DNA of 64,000 bases from Sphingomonas_D zeicaulis. Lineage in GTDB: Bacteria; Pseudomonadota; Alphaproteobacteria; Sphingomonadales; Sphingomonadaceae. The notes under the pieces are model-generated. The model saw only the letters and a program-made list of their open reading frames with translations, was not told the origin of the DNA and did no database searches. Position numbers and translations under genes: made by a program. Every line of letters begins with the position of its first letter. Within the stretch, counting starts at the first letter, position 1. Of the stretch, positions 1 through 8,570 are shown one piece after another. The DNA is taken from the NCBI RefSeq assembly GCF_050433225.1, contig NZ_JBNPXQ010000002.1, forward strand, positions 741,687 to 805,686, given 5' to 3'.

Positions 1-1264
1 ACACAGTGCCGCCGGCCTTCGCCGGGCCGTCGACGGCGCCGCGCGGCAAGGTTCCGGTGCTGCCGTCGGCAAAACCGATCGCCACCGCGCCGCTTTCCTT
101 CGAGACGACGACGGCGGTGCGCCAGTTCTGATAGTCGATGCCGATATTGGCGCCCGCAAAACGGCTCGCCCATTTGTCGTCCGCCTCGATCTTCGCCACC
201 GGCCCCGGCCAGGCGCGGCCCGCGCTGTAGCGCAGCAGGCCGTTGCGCAGCGCGGCGGTGGCCGCTTCCTGCAAGGTCGGGTCGAGCGAAGTGCGCACCC
301 ACAGGCCGCCGGCGTAGACACTGTGCGGGCTGTCGGTCTCCTTGTCGCCATACATCTCGATGAGCTGGCGGCGGACCTCCTCGACGAAATAGCCGCCCGC
401 GGCGAAATCGCGCTGCGGGGCGGCGCGGCTGACGGTGCCGAGCGGATCCGCGACCGCCTCGGCATATTGCTCCTCGTCGATGAACTTGTTGCGGCGCATC
501 TCGCCCAACACCCAGTTGCGCCGTTCCAGCGCGCGATCGCCATGGCGTTCCGGGCTGTAGTTGGACGGCGCCTTGGGCAGGATCGCCAGATAGGCCATCT
601 GCGACAGCCGTAGCTGATCGACATCCTTGCCGAAATAGGCGCGCGCGGCGGACTGCACGCCATAGGCGTTCCGGCCGAGGAAGATCTGGTTGAGATAGAG
701 TTCGAGGATCTGCTGCTTGGTCAGCGCATCCTCGATGCGATAGGCGAGGATCGCCTCACGCACCTTGCGGCGATAGCTGAGCTCGTTGGTCAGCAGCAGG
801 TTCTTGGCGACCTGCTGGGTGATCGTGGAGGCGCCGACCGGACGGCCGCTGTTGGTGATGTTGGTGACGACCGCGGTGATGATGCCGGGATAGTCGAGGC
901 CGCCATGCTCGAAGAAAGTGCGGTCTTCCGCGGCCAGGAAGGCGCGGACGAGCGGCTGCGGATATTCGTCGTAGCGCAGCTGCACGCGGCGTTCGCGGGC
1001 GAACATCTGGATCGGCGTGCCGTCGATCGCGCGCACGTTGGTGGGCAGCGGCGGCTCATAGGTCTTGAGCGAATCGACCGAGGGCAGATCCCGCGCGAAG
1101 ATCAGCAGGATCGCGCCCCACGCCACAAGCGCCAGCGCAAGCAGATAGAGCGGCCAGCGAATCCACCAGTTGCGCCATAGCCGCTTCACCGTGGCGAACC
1201 ATCCGGTGGAGCCACGGCGCAGTTTGACGCTCATGTTCGGGGTTTCGGCAGCCGCATCATTCAT
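1..1264 (-). CDS. mrcA: Penicillin-binding protein 1A (class A), N-terminal part; C-terminus outside the window
   Basis: Bifunctional peptidoglycan synthase that polymerises glycan strands (GT51) and cross-links peptides in the periplasm. The first 421 codons are present. After a short cytoplasmic tail rich in Arg and Trp comes one membrane anchor (about residues 38-56), then the glycosyltransferase domain with the catalytic motif EDRTFFEHGG (Glu113) and GASTITQQ. The transpeptidase domain lies beyond base 1. The start is the ATG at 1264; an internal Met11 is an alternative. It lies 58 bp downstream of amiC on the same strand, so a synthase and a cell-separation amidase are probably co-transcribed. 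The family call is firm; 1A versus another class A paralogue rests on overall resemblance. Confidence 0.93.
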   Translation of the reverse strand, partial: MNDAAAETPNMSVKLRRGSTGWFATVKRLWRNWWIRWPLYLLALALVAWGAILLIFARDLPSVDSLKTYEPPLPTNVRAIDGTPIQMFARERRVQLRYDEYPQPLVRAFLAAEDRTFFEHGGLDYPGIITAVVTNITNSGRPVGASTITQQVAKNLLLTNELSYRRKVREAILAYRIEDALTKQQILELYLNQIFLGRNAYGVQSAARAYFGKDVDQLRLSQMAYLAILPKAPSNYSPERHGDRALERRNWVLGEMRRNKFIDEEQYAEAVADPLGTVSRAAPQRDFAAGGYFVEEVRRQLIEMYGDKETDSPHSVYAGGLWVRTSLDPTLQEAATAALRNGLLRYSAGRAWPGPVAKIEADDKWASRFAGANIGIDYQNWRTAVVVSKESGAVAIGFADGSTGTLPRGAVDGPAKAGGTV

Positions 1265-1322
1265 TGCCCGCGCTCTAGCAAGTTTCGGGGCCTTTGCCAG
1301 CCACGGCGCGCGGTGCCGGCGT

Positions 1323-2579
1323 CTATTGCCCGGCGATCCGTCGCGCGAACTGGATCTGTACGGCGCGCGCGACGCCCGACGCGATCCGCTTCCGCCCGGC
1401 GCGGGAAAAGAGGAAGTCGATGTCCTCGGCGTTGGACATGAAGCCGGTTTCGAACAGCACCGAGGGAACGTCGGGCGCCTTGAGCACCACGAAGCCGGCG
1501 AATCGATGATAGTCGGTGCGGAACGGCACGAAGCCGCCCGCCTCACGATGGAGCAGCCGCGCAAAATCGGACGAGACGTTCATGGTCTCGCGCTGGGTGA
1601 GATCGAACAGGATCGACGAAACATCCGAATTCTCGCCGCCCAGGTTGATCCCGTTGATGATGTCCGACCGGTTCTCGCGCGCGGCGAGGCGCGCCGCCTC
1701 ACGGTCGGACGCGACCTCGGATAATGTGTAGACGGTGGCGCCATGCGCCTCGGCGCGCGGCGCGCTGTCCGCATGGATCGAAATGAACAGGTCCGCCTTC
1801 AGGCGGCGGGCGATGCCGTACCGCTCTTCCAGGATCAGGAAGCGATCGGTTTCGCGGGTCAGCGCCACGCGCACGCGGCCCGAGCGAACGAGTTCGTCGC
1901 GGATCGCGGTGGCGATCGCGAGGGTCGCATCCTTTTCGCGCTTGCCGCCGGCACCCAGCGATCCGGGATCATGCCCGCCATGGCCGGCATCGATCACCAC
2001 CAGCGGCCGGCCCGCCGGGCCCAGCACGCGGGGGAGGCCCGGCAGCCGGCGCACCGGGCCCAGCGGCACGGTGACGCTGCCGCCCCTGCTGCTGCTCCGG
2101 GCCGCCGCCAATGTGCGCGCGGCGCCCGCGCTCGCATAACGTTTGGGGGCCGCATTGACCGCGCGGGCGAACCTCCGGTCGTCGACGCGGTCGATCGACA
2201 AGGTCAGCAGGCGGCCATCGTTCGAGAAGCTGGCGCCGCTGACGATCACCGGGCGGGCGAGATCGAAGACGATGCGCGCCGTGTCCGGGCGGTACAGCCC
2301 CTGCCGAATGCGATCGACCGGTCCGCTGGCCCGTGCCGCCTTGCCGGGCGTCGCACCCTGGACGTCCAGCGCGATGCGGCGCGGCCCATCGAGCACAAGC
2401 GTGCTCGCGGCGGTGACGCTGCCATCGAACTTCACGCGGATTTCGCTGCCGTCGACCGTAATCGAGGTGATGGTCGCAGCCTCGGCGCGGGGCATGACGG
2501 CGAGCAGCACAATGATCGTCGCTGCCGCCAGCAGCGCGGCATGAAGCCGCCCAACGCATGCCAGTGCGTTCAAAAGCAT
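1323..2579 (-). CDS. amiC: N-acetylmuramoyl-L-alanine amidase (AMIN + Amidase_3)
   Basis: Periplasmic zinc amidase that cleaves the bond between MurNAc and the stem peptide during daughter-cell separation. From the ATG at 2579 the product is 418 aa. It has a signal peptide ending near AEAA, an AMIN-like beta domain (about 35-140) and a C-terminal Amidase_3 domain. Zinc and catalytic elements are visible: VIDAGHGGHDPG, the Glu in ILEERYG, SIHADSAP and FETGFMSN. The frame stays open upstream to 2933, but that extension has no signal peptide and would bury the hydrophobic leader, so the internal ATG was chosen. It is followed by the class A PBP gene. Confidence 0.92.
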   Translation of the reverse strand: MLLNALACVGRLHAALLAAATIIVLLAVMPRAEAATITSITVDGSEIRVKFDGSVTAASTLVLDGPRRIALDVQGATPGKAARASGPVDRIRQGLYRPDTARIVFDLARPVIVSGASFSNDGRLLTLSIDRVDDRRFARAVNAAPKRYASAGAARTLAAARSSSRGGSVTVPLGPVRRLPGLPRVLGPAGRPLVVIDAGHGGHDPGSLGAGGKREKDATLAIATAIRDELVRSGRVRVALTRETDRFLILEERYGIARRLKADLFISIHADSAPRAEAHGATVYTLSEVASDREAARLAARENRSDIINGINLGGENSDVSSILFDLTQRETMNVSSDFARLLHREAGGFVPFRTDYHRFAGFVVLKAPDVPSVLFETGFMSNAEDIDFLFSRAGRKRIASGVARAVQIQFARRIAGQ

Positions 2580-3053
2580 CGTCCGCCGGATATCCGTTGC
2601 CGCCCTCGGAAGGCCGCCCCTTAGCCTAGAATGGCGGTTATCGTAAACAATGGTGGTAAACGCAGGATTAATCGCAGCGCCGGCGCACTTCATGGGCTGC
2701 GAATTGTGCACCTGTTGCCCCCGCGCACCGCCGATGCTAGCTAGCGGACTGGCAGCGGCGATCCCATATCGCCGGCGGCCATATTCCGCCTTCGCAAGAG
2801 GGCGGCCATTCAGGTTGACGCTGCATGATGCATTTCGAATCCACGCCGTATCGCCGCCGAAAGGCCGGCTTTGCCGCGGCGTGGACCAAAGTTCCGGCGC
2901 ACAGCGCCGGGCATGCGCCGGCAGCAGAGGCATTCATCCTTAACCACGCACAGTCACGCCACCGGCTCGGGATCGCACCGGGGTGTCGGCAGCATTTTGA
3001 TCGCGCGCTGCAGGCCGTTGCATACGGGCCGCGGCGCGCCCGGAGATTATTGA
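2580..3053. other. Divergent intergenic region amiC / rne
   Basis: A 474-bp gene-free stretch between the divergent amiC and RNase E genes. It holds the CtrA-like box for amiC. Toward rne there is a TTGACG at 2815-2820 with no convincing -10 element. Long 5' leaders are usual for rne because the enzyme autoregulates its own mRNA, so part of this region is probably an untranslated leader. No small gene was recognised in it. Confidence 0.5.
2656..2671 (-). promoter_or_regulatory. Possible CtrA-like box upstream of amiC
   Basis: On the minus strand the sequence reads TTAA-N7-TTTAC, one mismatch from the alphaproteobacterial CtrA half-site arrangement TTAA-N7-TTAAC. It lies 77 bp upstream of the amiC ATG. 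CtrA control of cell-division hydrolases is plausible in this class, but a short AT-rich motif can arise by chance. Confidence 0.3.
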
Positions 3054-5729
3054 ATGACAACGCGCATGCTGATCGACGCGCGCCACCGGGAAGAAACCCG
3101 GGTGGCCGTCGTCCAGGGTAACCGAATCGAGGAGTTTGATTTCGAGTCCGCCGAGCGGAAACAGCTCAAGGGCAATATCTATCTGGCCAAGGTGACCCGC
3201 GTCGAACCGTCGCTCCAGGCGGCGTTCGTCGATTATGGTGGCAACCGCCACGGGTTCCTCGCTTTCAGCGAAATCCATCCCGACTATTACCAGATCCCCA
3301 AGGAAGACCGCGAAGCACTGCTGCGCGAAGAGGCCGAGCACGCTGCCGAGGAAGAGGCGCTGCGCGCCGCCGACGAGGATCATGACGACGAGGATGGCTA
3401 CGGTGCCGAAGGCCATGAGGGCGACGAACACGCCCATGCCGATGGCGAGGATGTGCCGCCGCCGGCGCCGAGCTCCAGCGGCTCGTCGGGTGATGAGAAC
3501 GCCGTCGAGGCGCTGCGCAAGCGCCGCATGGCGCTGCGCCGCCGCTACAAGATTCAGGACGTCATCCGTCGCCGCCAGGTGCTGCTCGTCCAGGTCGTGA
3601 AGGAAGAGCGTGGCAACAAGGGCGCCGCGCTGACCACCTATCTCAGCCTTGCCGGGCGCTATTGCGTGCTGATGCCCAACACGTCTCATGGCGGCGGCAT
3701 CAGCCGGAAGATCAGCAACGCGGCGGATCGCAAGCGGCTGAAGTCGATCATGGCGGAGATGAGCCTGCCGCCATCGATGGGCTGCATCGTCCGCACCGCG
3801 GGCCTCCAGCGCACCAAGACCGAGATCAAGCGCGACTTCGACTATCTCGCTCGCTTGTGGGACGGGATTCGCGAGAGCACGCTGAATTCGGCGGCGCCGG
3901 CGCTGATCTATGGCGACAGCGACCTGATCAAGCGCGCGATCCGCGACATCTACAACCGCGAGATCGACGAGGTGATCGTCGAGGGCGAGGATGGCTATCG
4001 CGCCGCCAAGGACTTCATGAAGCTGCTGATGCCCAGCCATGCCAAGCGCGTGCAGGCCTATGTGGATGCGGTGCCGCTGTTCCAGCGCTTCGGCGTCGAG
4101 GATCAGCTCAACCAGATGTATTCGCCGCTCGTGCAGCTCAAGTCGGGCGGCTATCTGGTGATCAACCCCACCGAGGCGCTGGTTTCGATCGACATCAACT
4201 CGGGCCGCTCGACGCGTGAGCACGGCATCGAGCAGACCGCGGTCGCCACCAACCTCGAAGCCGCGCACGAGATCGCCCGCCAGTTGCGCCTGCGCGACAT
4301 GGCCGGTCTCGTCGTGATCGACTTCATCGACATGGAGAATGGTTCCAACGTCCGGAAGGTCGAAAAGGCGATGAAGGCGGCGCTCGCGAACGATCGCGCG
4401 CGCATCCAGGTCGGCCGGATCAGCTCGTTCGGGCTGATGGAGATGAGCCGCCAGCGCCTGCGCACGGGCGTGCTCGAAGCCTCGACCCGCCAGTGCCCGC
4501 ATTGCGAGGGCACTGGCCTCGTCCGCACCGCCTCGTCGGCGGCGCTTTCGGCGCTGCGCATGCTCGAAGACGAAGCGGCGCGCGGTCGTGGCTCGCGCCT
4601 CACCCTGCGCGCATCGCAGGAAGCGGCGGTTTATGTGCTCAACCGCAAGCGCGGGGAACTGGCCGAGATCGAGGATCGCTATGGCGTGTCGATCGACATC
4701 CTGCCCGACGGTGAATCGGAAGGCGCGCGGATGAGCGTGGAAGCCAGCGGCCCGCCGCCGGCCTATGCGCCGCGCTTCGAGGCGCCGGTGCGTGAGCCCG
4801 AGCCCGAGGACGACTTCGTCGAGGAGATCGAGGAAGAGGAAGAAGAGGAACTGGTCGAGGCCGAGGAAGAAGCGCCGCGCGAACAGGTGCGTCGTGACGA
4901 TGAGGGTGAGCGCGGCGAAGGCCGTCGCCGTCGCCGCCGTCGCCGCCGTGGTCGCGGTGGTCGCGAGGAGCAGTCCTCGGCTGCATCGTCGGACGACGCC
5001 GCCGAGGCCGGTGACGAGGGTGTCGACGAGTCCGCGGATGAGGCCGTCGAGACCGCCGAGGCTCCGGCCGAGGTCGCAGCGGACGCCGCCGAGGCTGGCG
5101 AGCGCGGCGAGGATGAGGATGGCCGCCGTCGTCGTGGTCGTCGCGGTCGCCGTGGCGGTCGTCGCCGGCGCGAAAATGGCCATGCCGAGGATGGCGCCGA
5201 GCCTGCCGAAGCAGCCGAAGCGCCTGCCGAGGACATGGTCGAGGTCGTGGCCGAGCCGGTGAACGAGGTTGCGGAGCCGGTGGTCGAGGCCCCGGTGCCG
5301 GTGGCCGAAGAGGCGCCCCAGCCCGAGGCCAAGCCGAAGCGCAAGCGCCGGACCAAGGCGGAGATCGCCGCGGCCGAGGCGGCTGCTGCGGAAGCCGCCG
5401 CTGCCGAAGCCACGCCCGCCCCGGTCGAGGTGGTGGACGCGCCGGCCAAGCCCAAGCGTACTCGCCGCAAGGCCGCTGCCGCCGCCGAAGCGGCCGCACC
5501 CGCCGAGGCGGAGCCGGTGGCTGCCGAGGCCGCTGCGGAGAAGCCGAAGCGCAAGCGCGCGCCGCGCAAGAAGGCGGAAGTCGCTGTCGAGGCGGTCGCG
5601 GCCGAGCCTGCCGTCGAGGCGGATCCGGTAGCGGAACCCGCCGCCGAAGTGCCGGCCGAAGCCGAAGCTGATCCGGCACCGACCGCGCGTCGCGGCTGGT
5701 GGCAGCGCACCTTCGGGGGCGAGGCCTGA
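3054..5729 (+). CDS. rne: Ribonuclease E
   Basis: Endoribonuclease for mRNA decay and rRNA/tRNA maturation, and scaffold of the degradosome. 891 aa. The N-terminal catalytic half carries an S1 domain interrupted by a long acidic, Ala/Glu/Asp-rich insertion (about residues 85-150), as in alphaproteobacteria. The metal-binding DNase I-like region follows (LVSIDINSGR, VVIDFIDMEN) and then the Zn-link motif RQCPHCEGTG. From about residue 540 onward the protein is low complexity: acidic blocks, Arg-rich runs (RRRRRRRRGRGG) and repeated KPKRKR/KPKRTRR basic patches between Ala/Glu stretches, expected to be disordered and to bind RNA. The ATG start fits the conserved MTTRMLIDA opening. Confidence 0.96.
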   Translation: MTTRMLIDARHREETRVAVVQGNRIEEFDFESAERKQLKGNIYLAKVTRVEPSLQAAFVDYGGNRHGFLAFSEIHPDYYQIPKEDREALLREEAEHAAEEEALRAADEDHDDEDGYGAEGHEGDEHAHADGEDVPPPAPSSSGSSGDENAVEALRKRRMALRRRYKIQDVIRRRQVLLVQVVKEERGNKGAALTTYLSLAGRYCVLMPNTSHGGGISRKISNAADRKRLKSIMAEMSLPPSMGCIVRTAGLQRTKTEIKRDFDYLARLWDGIRESTLNSAAPALIYGDSDLIKRAIRDIYNREIDEVIVEGEDGYRAAKDFMKLLMPSHAKRVQAYVDAVPLFQRFGVEDQLNQMYSPLVQLKSGGYLVINPTEALVSIDINSGRSTREHGIEQTAVATNLEAAHEIARQLRLRDMAGLVVIDFIDMENGSNVRKVEKAMKAALANDRARIQVGRISSFGLMEMSRQRLRTGVLEASTRQCPHCEGTGLVRTASSAALSALRMLEDEAARGRGSRLTLRASQEAAVYVLNRKRGELAEIEDRYGVSIDILPDGESEGARMSVEASGPPPAYAPRFEAPVREPEPEDDFVEEIEEEEEEELVEAEEEAPREQVRRDDEGERGEGRRRRRRRRRGRGGREEQSSAASSDDAAEAGDEGVDESADEAVETAEAPAEVAADAAEAGERGEDEDGRRRRGRRGRRGGRRRRENGHAEDGAEPAEAAEAPAEDMVEVVAEPVNEVAEPVVEAPVPVAEEAPQPEAKPKRKRRTKAEIAAAEAAAAEAAAAEATPAPVEVVDAPAKPKRTRRKAAAAAEAAAPAEAEPVAAEAAAEKPKRKRAPRKKAEVAVEAVAAEPAVEADPVAEPAAEVPAEAEADPAPTARRGWWQRTFGGEA

Positions 5730-5817
5730 TCGACAAGGTCCATCTGCCCGGTCGGCCTTGTGCCGGCCGGGCAGCGACTTCAGGCGTCATTCAGGCGGGC
5801 ATCGGGAAGAGGCGGAG

Positions 5818-7209
5818 ATGAACGGCGCAAGCGAGCCCCGAAGTGATCGGCACAGCCGTTCGGTGCTGATGCGCCTCGTGACCGCGCTGGTGCTGTGCTT
5901 CGCGCTTTTCGCGCGCCCCGCCGCTGCGCAATCGATCCTGCGCGATGCCGAGACCGAGGCGCTGCTCGACGACATGTCGCGGCCGCTCATCGCCGCTGCC
6001 GGGCTCGATCCCCGCAACGTCAAGGTCGTCGTCATCAACGACAAGGAAATCAACGCCTTCGTCGCCGGCGGCCAGATCGTCTATATCCACAGCGGGCTGA
6101 TCGCCGCTGCCGACAACACCAATGAGGTCCAGGGCGTCATCGCCCACGAACTCGGCCACGTCGCCGGCGGCCATGTCGTGCGCTTTTCCGAGGGCGCGAA
6201 GGCGGCGACGGGCATCAGCATTGTCAGCCTGCTGCTGGGCGCCGCGGCGATCGCGGCGGGCGCCGGCGAGGCCGGGATGGGCATTCTTTCCGCGGGCCAG
6301 CAGGCGGCAATGGGCAAGTTCCTGGCCTTCACCCGCACGCAGGAATCGAGCGCGGACCAGGCCGGCGCTTCCTACCTCATGAAGGCCGGGATCAGCGGCC
6401 AGGGCTCGATCGCCTTTTTCAAGAAGCTGCAGAATCTGGAATTCCGCCTCGGCATCCCTCAGGAAGACAGCTACGCCCGCACTCACCCGCTGAGCGGCGA
6501 GCGCGTATCGATCCTTGAGGCCCAGTATCGCGCCGATCCGGCGTGGAACACCAAGACCGCTCCCGAACTTGAGGCGCGGTTCCAGCGGGTGAAAGCGAAG
6601 CTGGTGGGCTTCGTCAGCGAGCCGGCGACGACGCTGCGGCTCTATCCCGAAGGCAATAACGGCGAACCGTCGCGCTATGCGCGGGCCTATGCGTGGCACA
6701 AGTCGGCCTATCCGGACAAGGCGCAGGCCGAGGTCTCGGCGCTGCTCGCGATACGCCCGCACGATCCCTATTATCTTGAGCTGGAAGGGCAGATCCTGCT
6801 CGAATCCGGCAAGCCCGGCGAGGCGCTGGGGCCGCTGCGTGAGGCGACGCAGCGCACCGGCAACGCGCCGCTGATCGCCGCGCTGTTTGGCCATGCGCTG
6901 ATCGCGACCGAGGACCCCGCGAATTTCGCCGAGGCACGCCGCGTGCTGCGCGCGGCGGTGGCGCGCGACAACGACAATCCCTTCGCCTGGTATCAGCTTG
7001 GCGTCGTCTATGAGCGTGAGGGGGATCGGCCGCGTGCGGCGCTGGCAACCGCCGAGCGCTACAACATGATGGGCCAGGCCCGCCTGGCGCTCACCAGCGC
7101 GCAGATGGCAATGAGCGGGATCCCCGAGGGCTCGTCGGACTGGCTCCGCGCGCAGGATATCGCGATGGTCTCGCAGGCGCAGGTCGAACAGGAGAAACGC
7201 AGACGATGA
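5818..7209 (+). CDS. M48-family periplasmic metalloprotease with TPR-like C-terminus (BepA-like)
   Basis: Predicted zinc protease of the outer-membrane quality-control type. 463 aa. The N-terminal signal peptide ends near ARPAAAQ, and the HExxH site lies at about residues 110-114 (AHELGHVAGGH). A downstream Glu in ESSADQAG is the likely third ligand. The C-terminal 200 residues are helical and repeat-like (PYYLELEGQILLESGKPGEA), as in the BepA TPR domain. The ATG at 5818 follows GAGGCGGAG-type purines; the open frame upstream lacks a leader. The stop overlaps the next gene by 4 bp, so it is coupled to a DsbA-like protein, consistent with a joint envelope-folding role. Confidence 0.9.
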   Translation: MNGASEPRSDRHSRSVLMRLVTALVLCFALFARPAAAQSILRDAETEALLDDMSRPLIAAAGLDPRNVKVVVINDKEINAFVAGGQIVYIHSGLIAAADNTNEVQGVIAHELGHVAGGHVVRFSEGAKAATGISIVSLLLGAAAIAAGAGEAGMGILSAGQQAAMGKFLAFTRTQESSADQAGASYLMKAGISGQGSIAFFKKLQNLEFRLGIPQEDSYARTHPLSGERVSILEAQYRADPAWNTKTAPELEARFQRVKAKLVGFVSEPATTLRLYPEGNNGEPSRYARAYAWHKSAYPDKAQAEVSALLAIRPHDPYYLELEGQILLESGKPGEALGPLREATQRTGNAPLIAALFGHALIATEDPANFAEARRVLRAAVARDNDNPFAWYQLGVVYEREGDRPRAALATAERYNMMGQARLALTSAQMAMSGIPEGSSDWLRAQDIAMVSQAQVEQEKRRR

Positions 7210-7961
7210 ACGCCCCGGCAACGGAGCGACGCGGTATCGGCCGATGGCTGGTGCCGCTGGTGGCGGGCGTGCTGGGCGGTGCGGTTGGCGCTGGCGGCGT
7301 CGTGCTGGCCGGTGGTGGTGCCGACAAGCCGAAGGTCGAGGCGATCGTGCGCGATTATGTGCTCGCCAACCCCGAACTGCTGCCCGAGGCGATGGAGCGG
7401 CTACGCGACAAGCAGAACGCCGCCGCCGTCGCGCAGAGCGGCAACCAACTCACCAAGCCGTTCGGCGGTGCGTGGATGGGCGCGGCGAACGCCGATGTCG
7501 TGCTCGTCGAGTTCACCGACTATAATTGCGGCTATTGCCGAGCCAGCCTGCCGGTGGTGGAGCGGCTGGTGGCCGAAGACCCCAAGCTCAAGGTCGTGTT
7601 CCGCGAGCTGCCGATCCTGAGCGAGGATAGCCTGACCGCGGCGCGCGCCGCGCTGGCTGCCGCGAAACAGGGCCAGGGCAAGTATGCGGCGTTCCACAAT
7701 GCGCTGTTTTCAGGCGGCCCCGTCTCGCCCGCCAGCCTTGCCGAGGCGCAGCGCCGGGCAGGGCTGGACGTCTCGGCCGCGACCGCTGCCGCCACCGCCG
7801 ATGATGTGACCGCCGAGATCCAGGCCAATCACGCGATGTTCGGTCGCATCGGCGGCACTGGCACGCCAAGCTGGGTGGTGGGCGACCAGATCCTCAGCGG
7901 CGCCGTCGGCTATGACGCGTTGAAGGCGGCGATCGCCAACGCGCGCAAACCGAAGGGCTGA
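7206..7961 (+). CDS. DsbA-family thiol:disulfide oxidoreductase (Com1/ScsC-like)
   Basis: Periplasmic thioredoxin-fold protein, 251 aa, that exchanges disulfides in exported proteins. An N-terminal membrane anchor or uncleaved signal (about residues 15-38) is followed by a short helical region and a DSBA-like domain. The active site is CGYC at residues 108-111 in FTDYNCGYCRAS, and the cis-Pro loop is GGTGTPSWVV. The ATG overlaps the stop of the M48 protease gene (ATGA), so the two are translationally coupled. Whether it oxidises, isomerises or reduces cannot be read from the sequence. Confidence 0.9.
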   Translation: MNAPATERRGIGRWLVPLVAGVLGGAVGAGGVVLAGGGADKPKVEAIVRDYVLANPELLPEAMERLRDKQNAAAVAQSGNQLTKPFGGAWMGAANADVVLVEFTDYNCGYCRASLPVVERLVAEDPKLKVVFRELPILSEDSLTAARAALAAAKQGQGKYAAFHNALFSGGPVSPASLAEAQRRAGLDVSAATAAATADDVTAEIQANHAMFGRIGGTGTPSWVVGDQILSGAVGYDALKAAIANARKPKG

Positions 7962-8045
7962 TTGCCAGGAGGGTTCGGGCCGGGGAGAGGCGCTTCCGGC
8001 CAGTCATGCGGTTCGTGTAGCGTTTCCAGTTCAACGGAGGCGATG

Positions 8046-8570
8046 ATGACCAGAGCGCTGCCTGCCCTGACCCTGCTTATCGGCCTCGCTGCACCAGTGG
8101 CCCTGCCTGCGCAGATGCCGGCGGACCAGTTCCCCGCCGACATGCCGACGCAGGTCCAGGCGCGCATCGGCGATCTCGATGCGCGCTGCCGCGCGGCCGG
8201 CGGCCGCCCCAATCCGCGGCCCTATCTGTTCATCCATGACTATAGCGGCGACGGCGTGCCCGATTATCTGCTGAGCGAAGGGCGCTATGGCTGCACCGGG
8301 CAAGAGGGCGTGTTCCGCGTGGTCGGCGCGTCGGTGGTCGAGATCTTCGTGACCGAGGCGGACGGCAGCGCGTTCAGCGCCTGGCGCAGCATCGTCGCCG
8401 GCTATCGCCTCGTCCAGCACAAGCCGCTGCTGGTGCAGGTGGTGAAGGTGGGGCGGGAATGCGGGCCGAGCCCGCTGTGCGGCTATCAGTTGCGTTACGA
8501 CGCGGAGGGCCGGAAGTTCGACGCGATCCCGGTCAGCCCTGCGCAGGCCGGCGCTATCGCACCCGGATGA
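8046..8570 (+). CDS. Secreted hypothetical protein
   Basis: 174 aa with a clear signal peptide (MTRALPALTLLIGLAAPVALPAQ) and a mature domain with four cysteines (DARCRAAGG, GRYGCTG, GRECGPSPLCGY). I do not recognise the family. The segment LFIHDYSGDGVPDYLLSEGRYG resembles a calcium-binding or FG-GAP-like loop. The ATG at 8046 was chosen over 8043 because GGAGG at 8036-8040 is then 5 nt away. The 3' end overlaps the convergent membrane-protein gene by 17 bp. Confidence 0.7.
   Translation: MTRALPALTLLIGLAAPVALPAQMPADQFPADMPTQVQARIGDLDARCRAAGGRPNPRPYLFIHDYSGDGVPDYLLSEGRYGCTGQEGVFRVVGASVVEIFVTEADGSAFSAWRSIVAGYRLVQHKPLLVQVVKVGRECGPSPLCGYQLRYDAEGRKFDAIPVSPAQAGAIAPG

Noticed and set aside
1735..2624. 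Open frames antisense to amiC
   Set aside because: Composition-driven shadows of the amidase gene, without ribosome sites or recognisable features.
2940..5183. Long open frame on the minus strand opposite rne (and similar long antisense frames elsewhere)
   Set aside because: Its residues mirror the biased GC-rich codons of the real rne gene; the protein shows no domain, and RNase E on the plus strand is certain.
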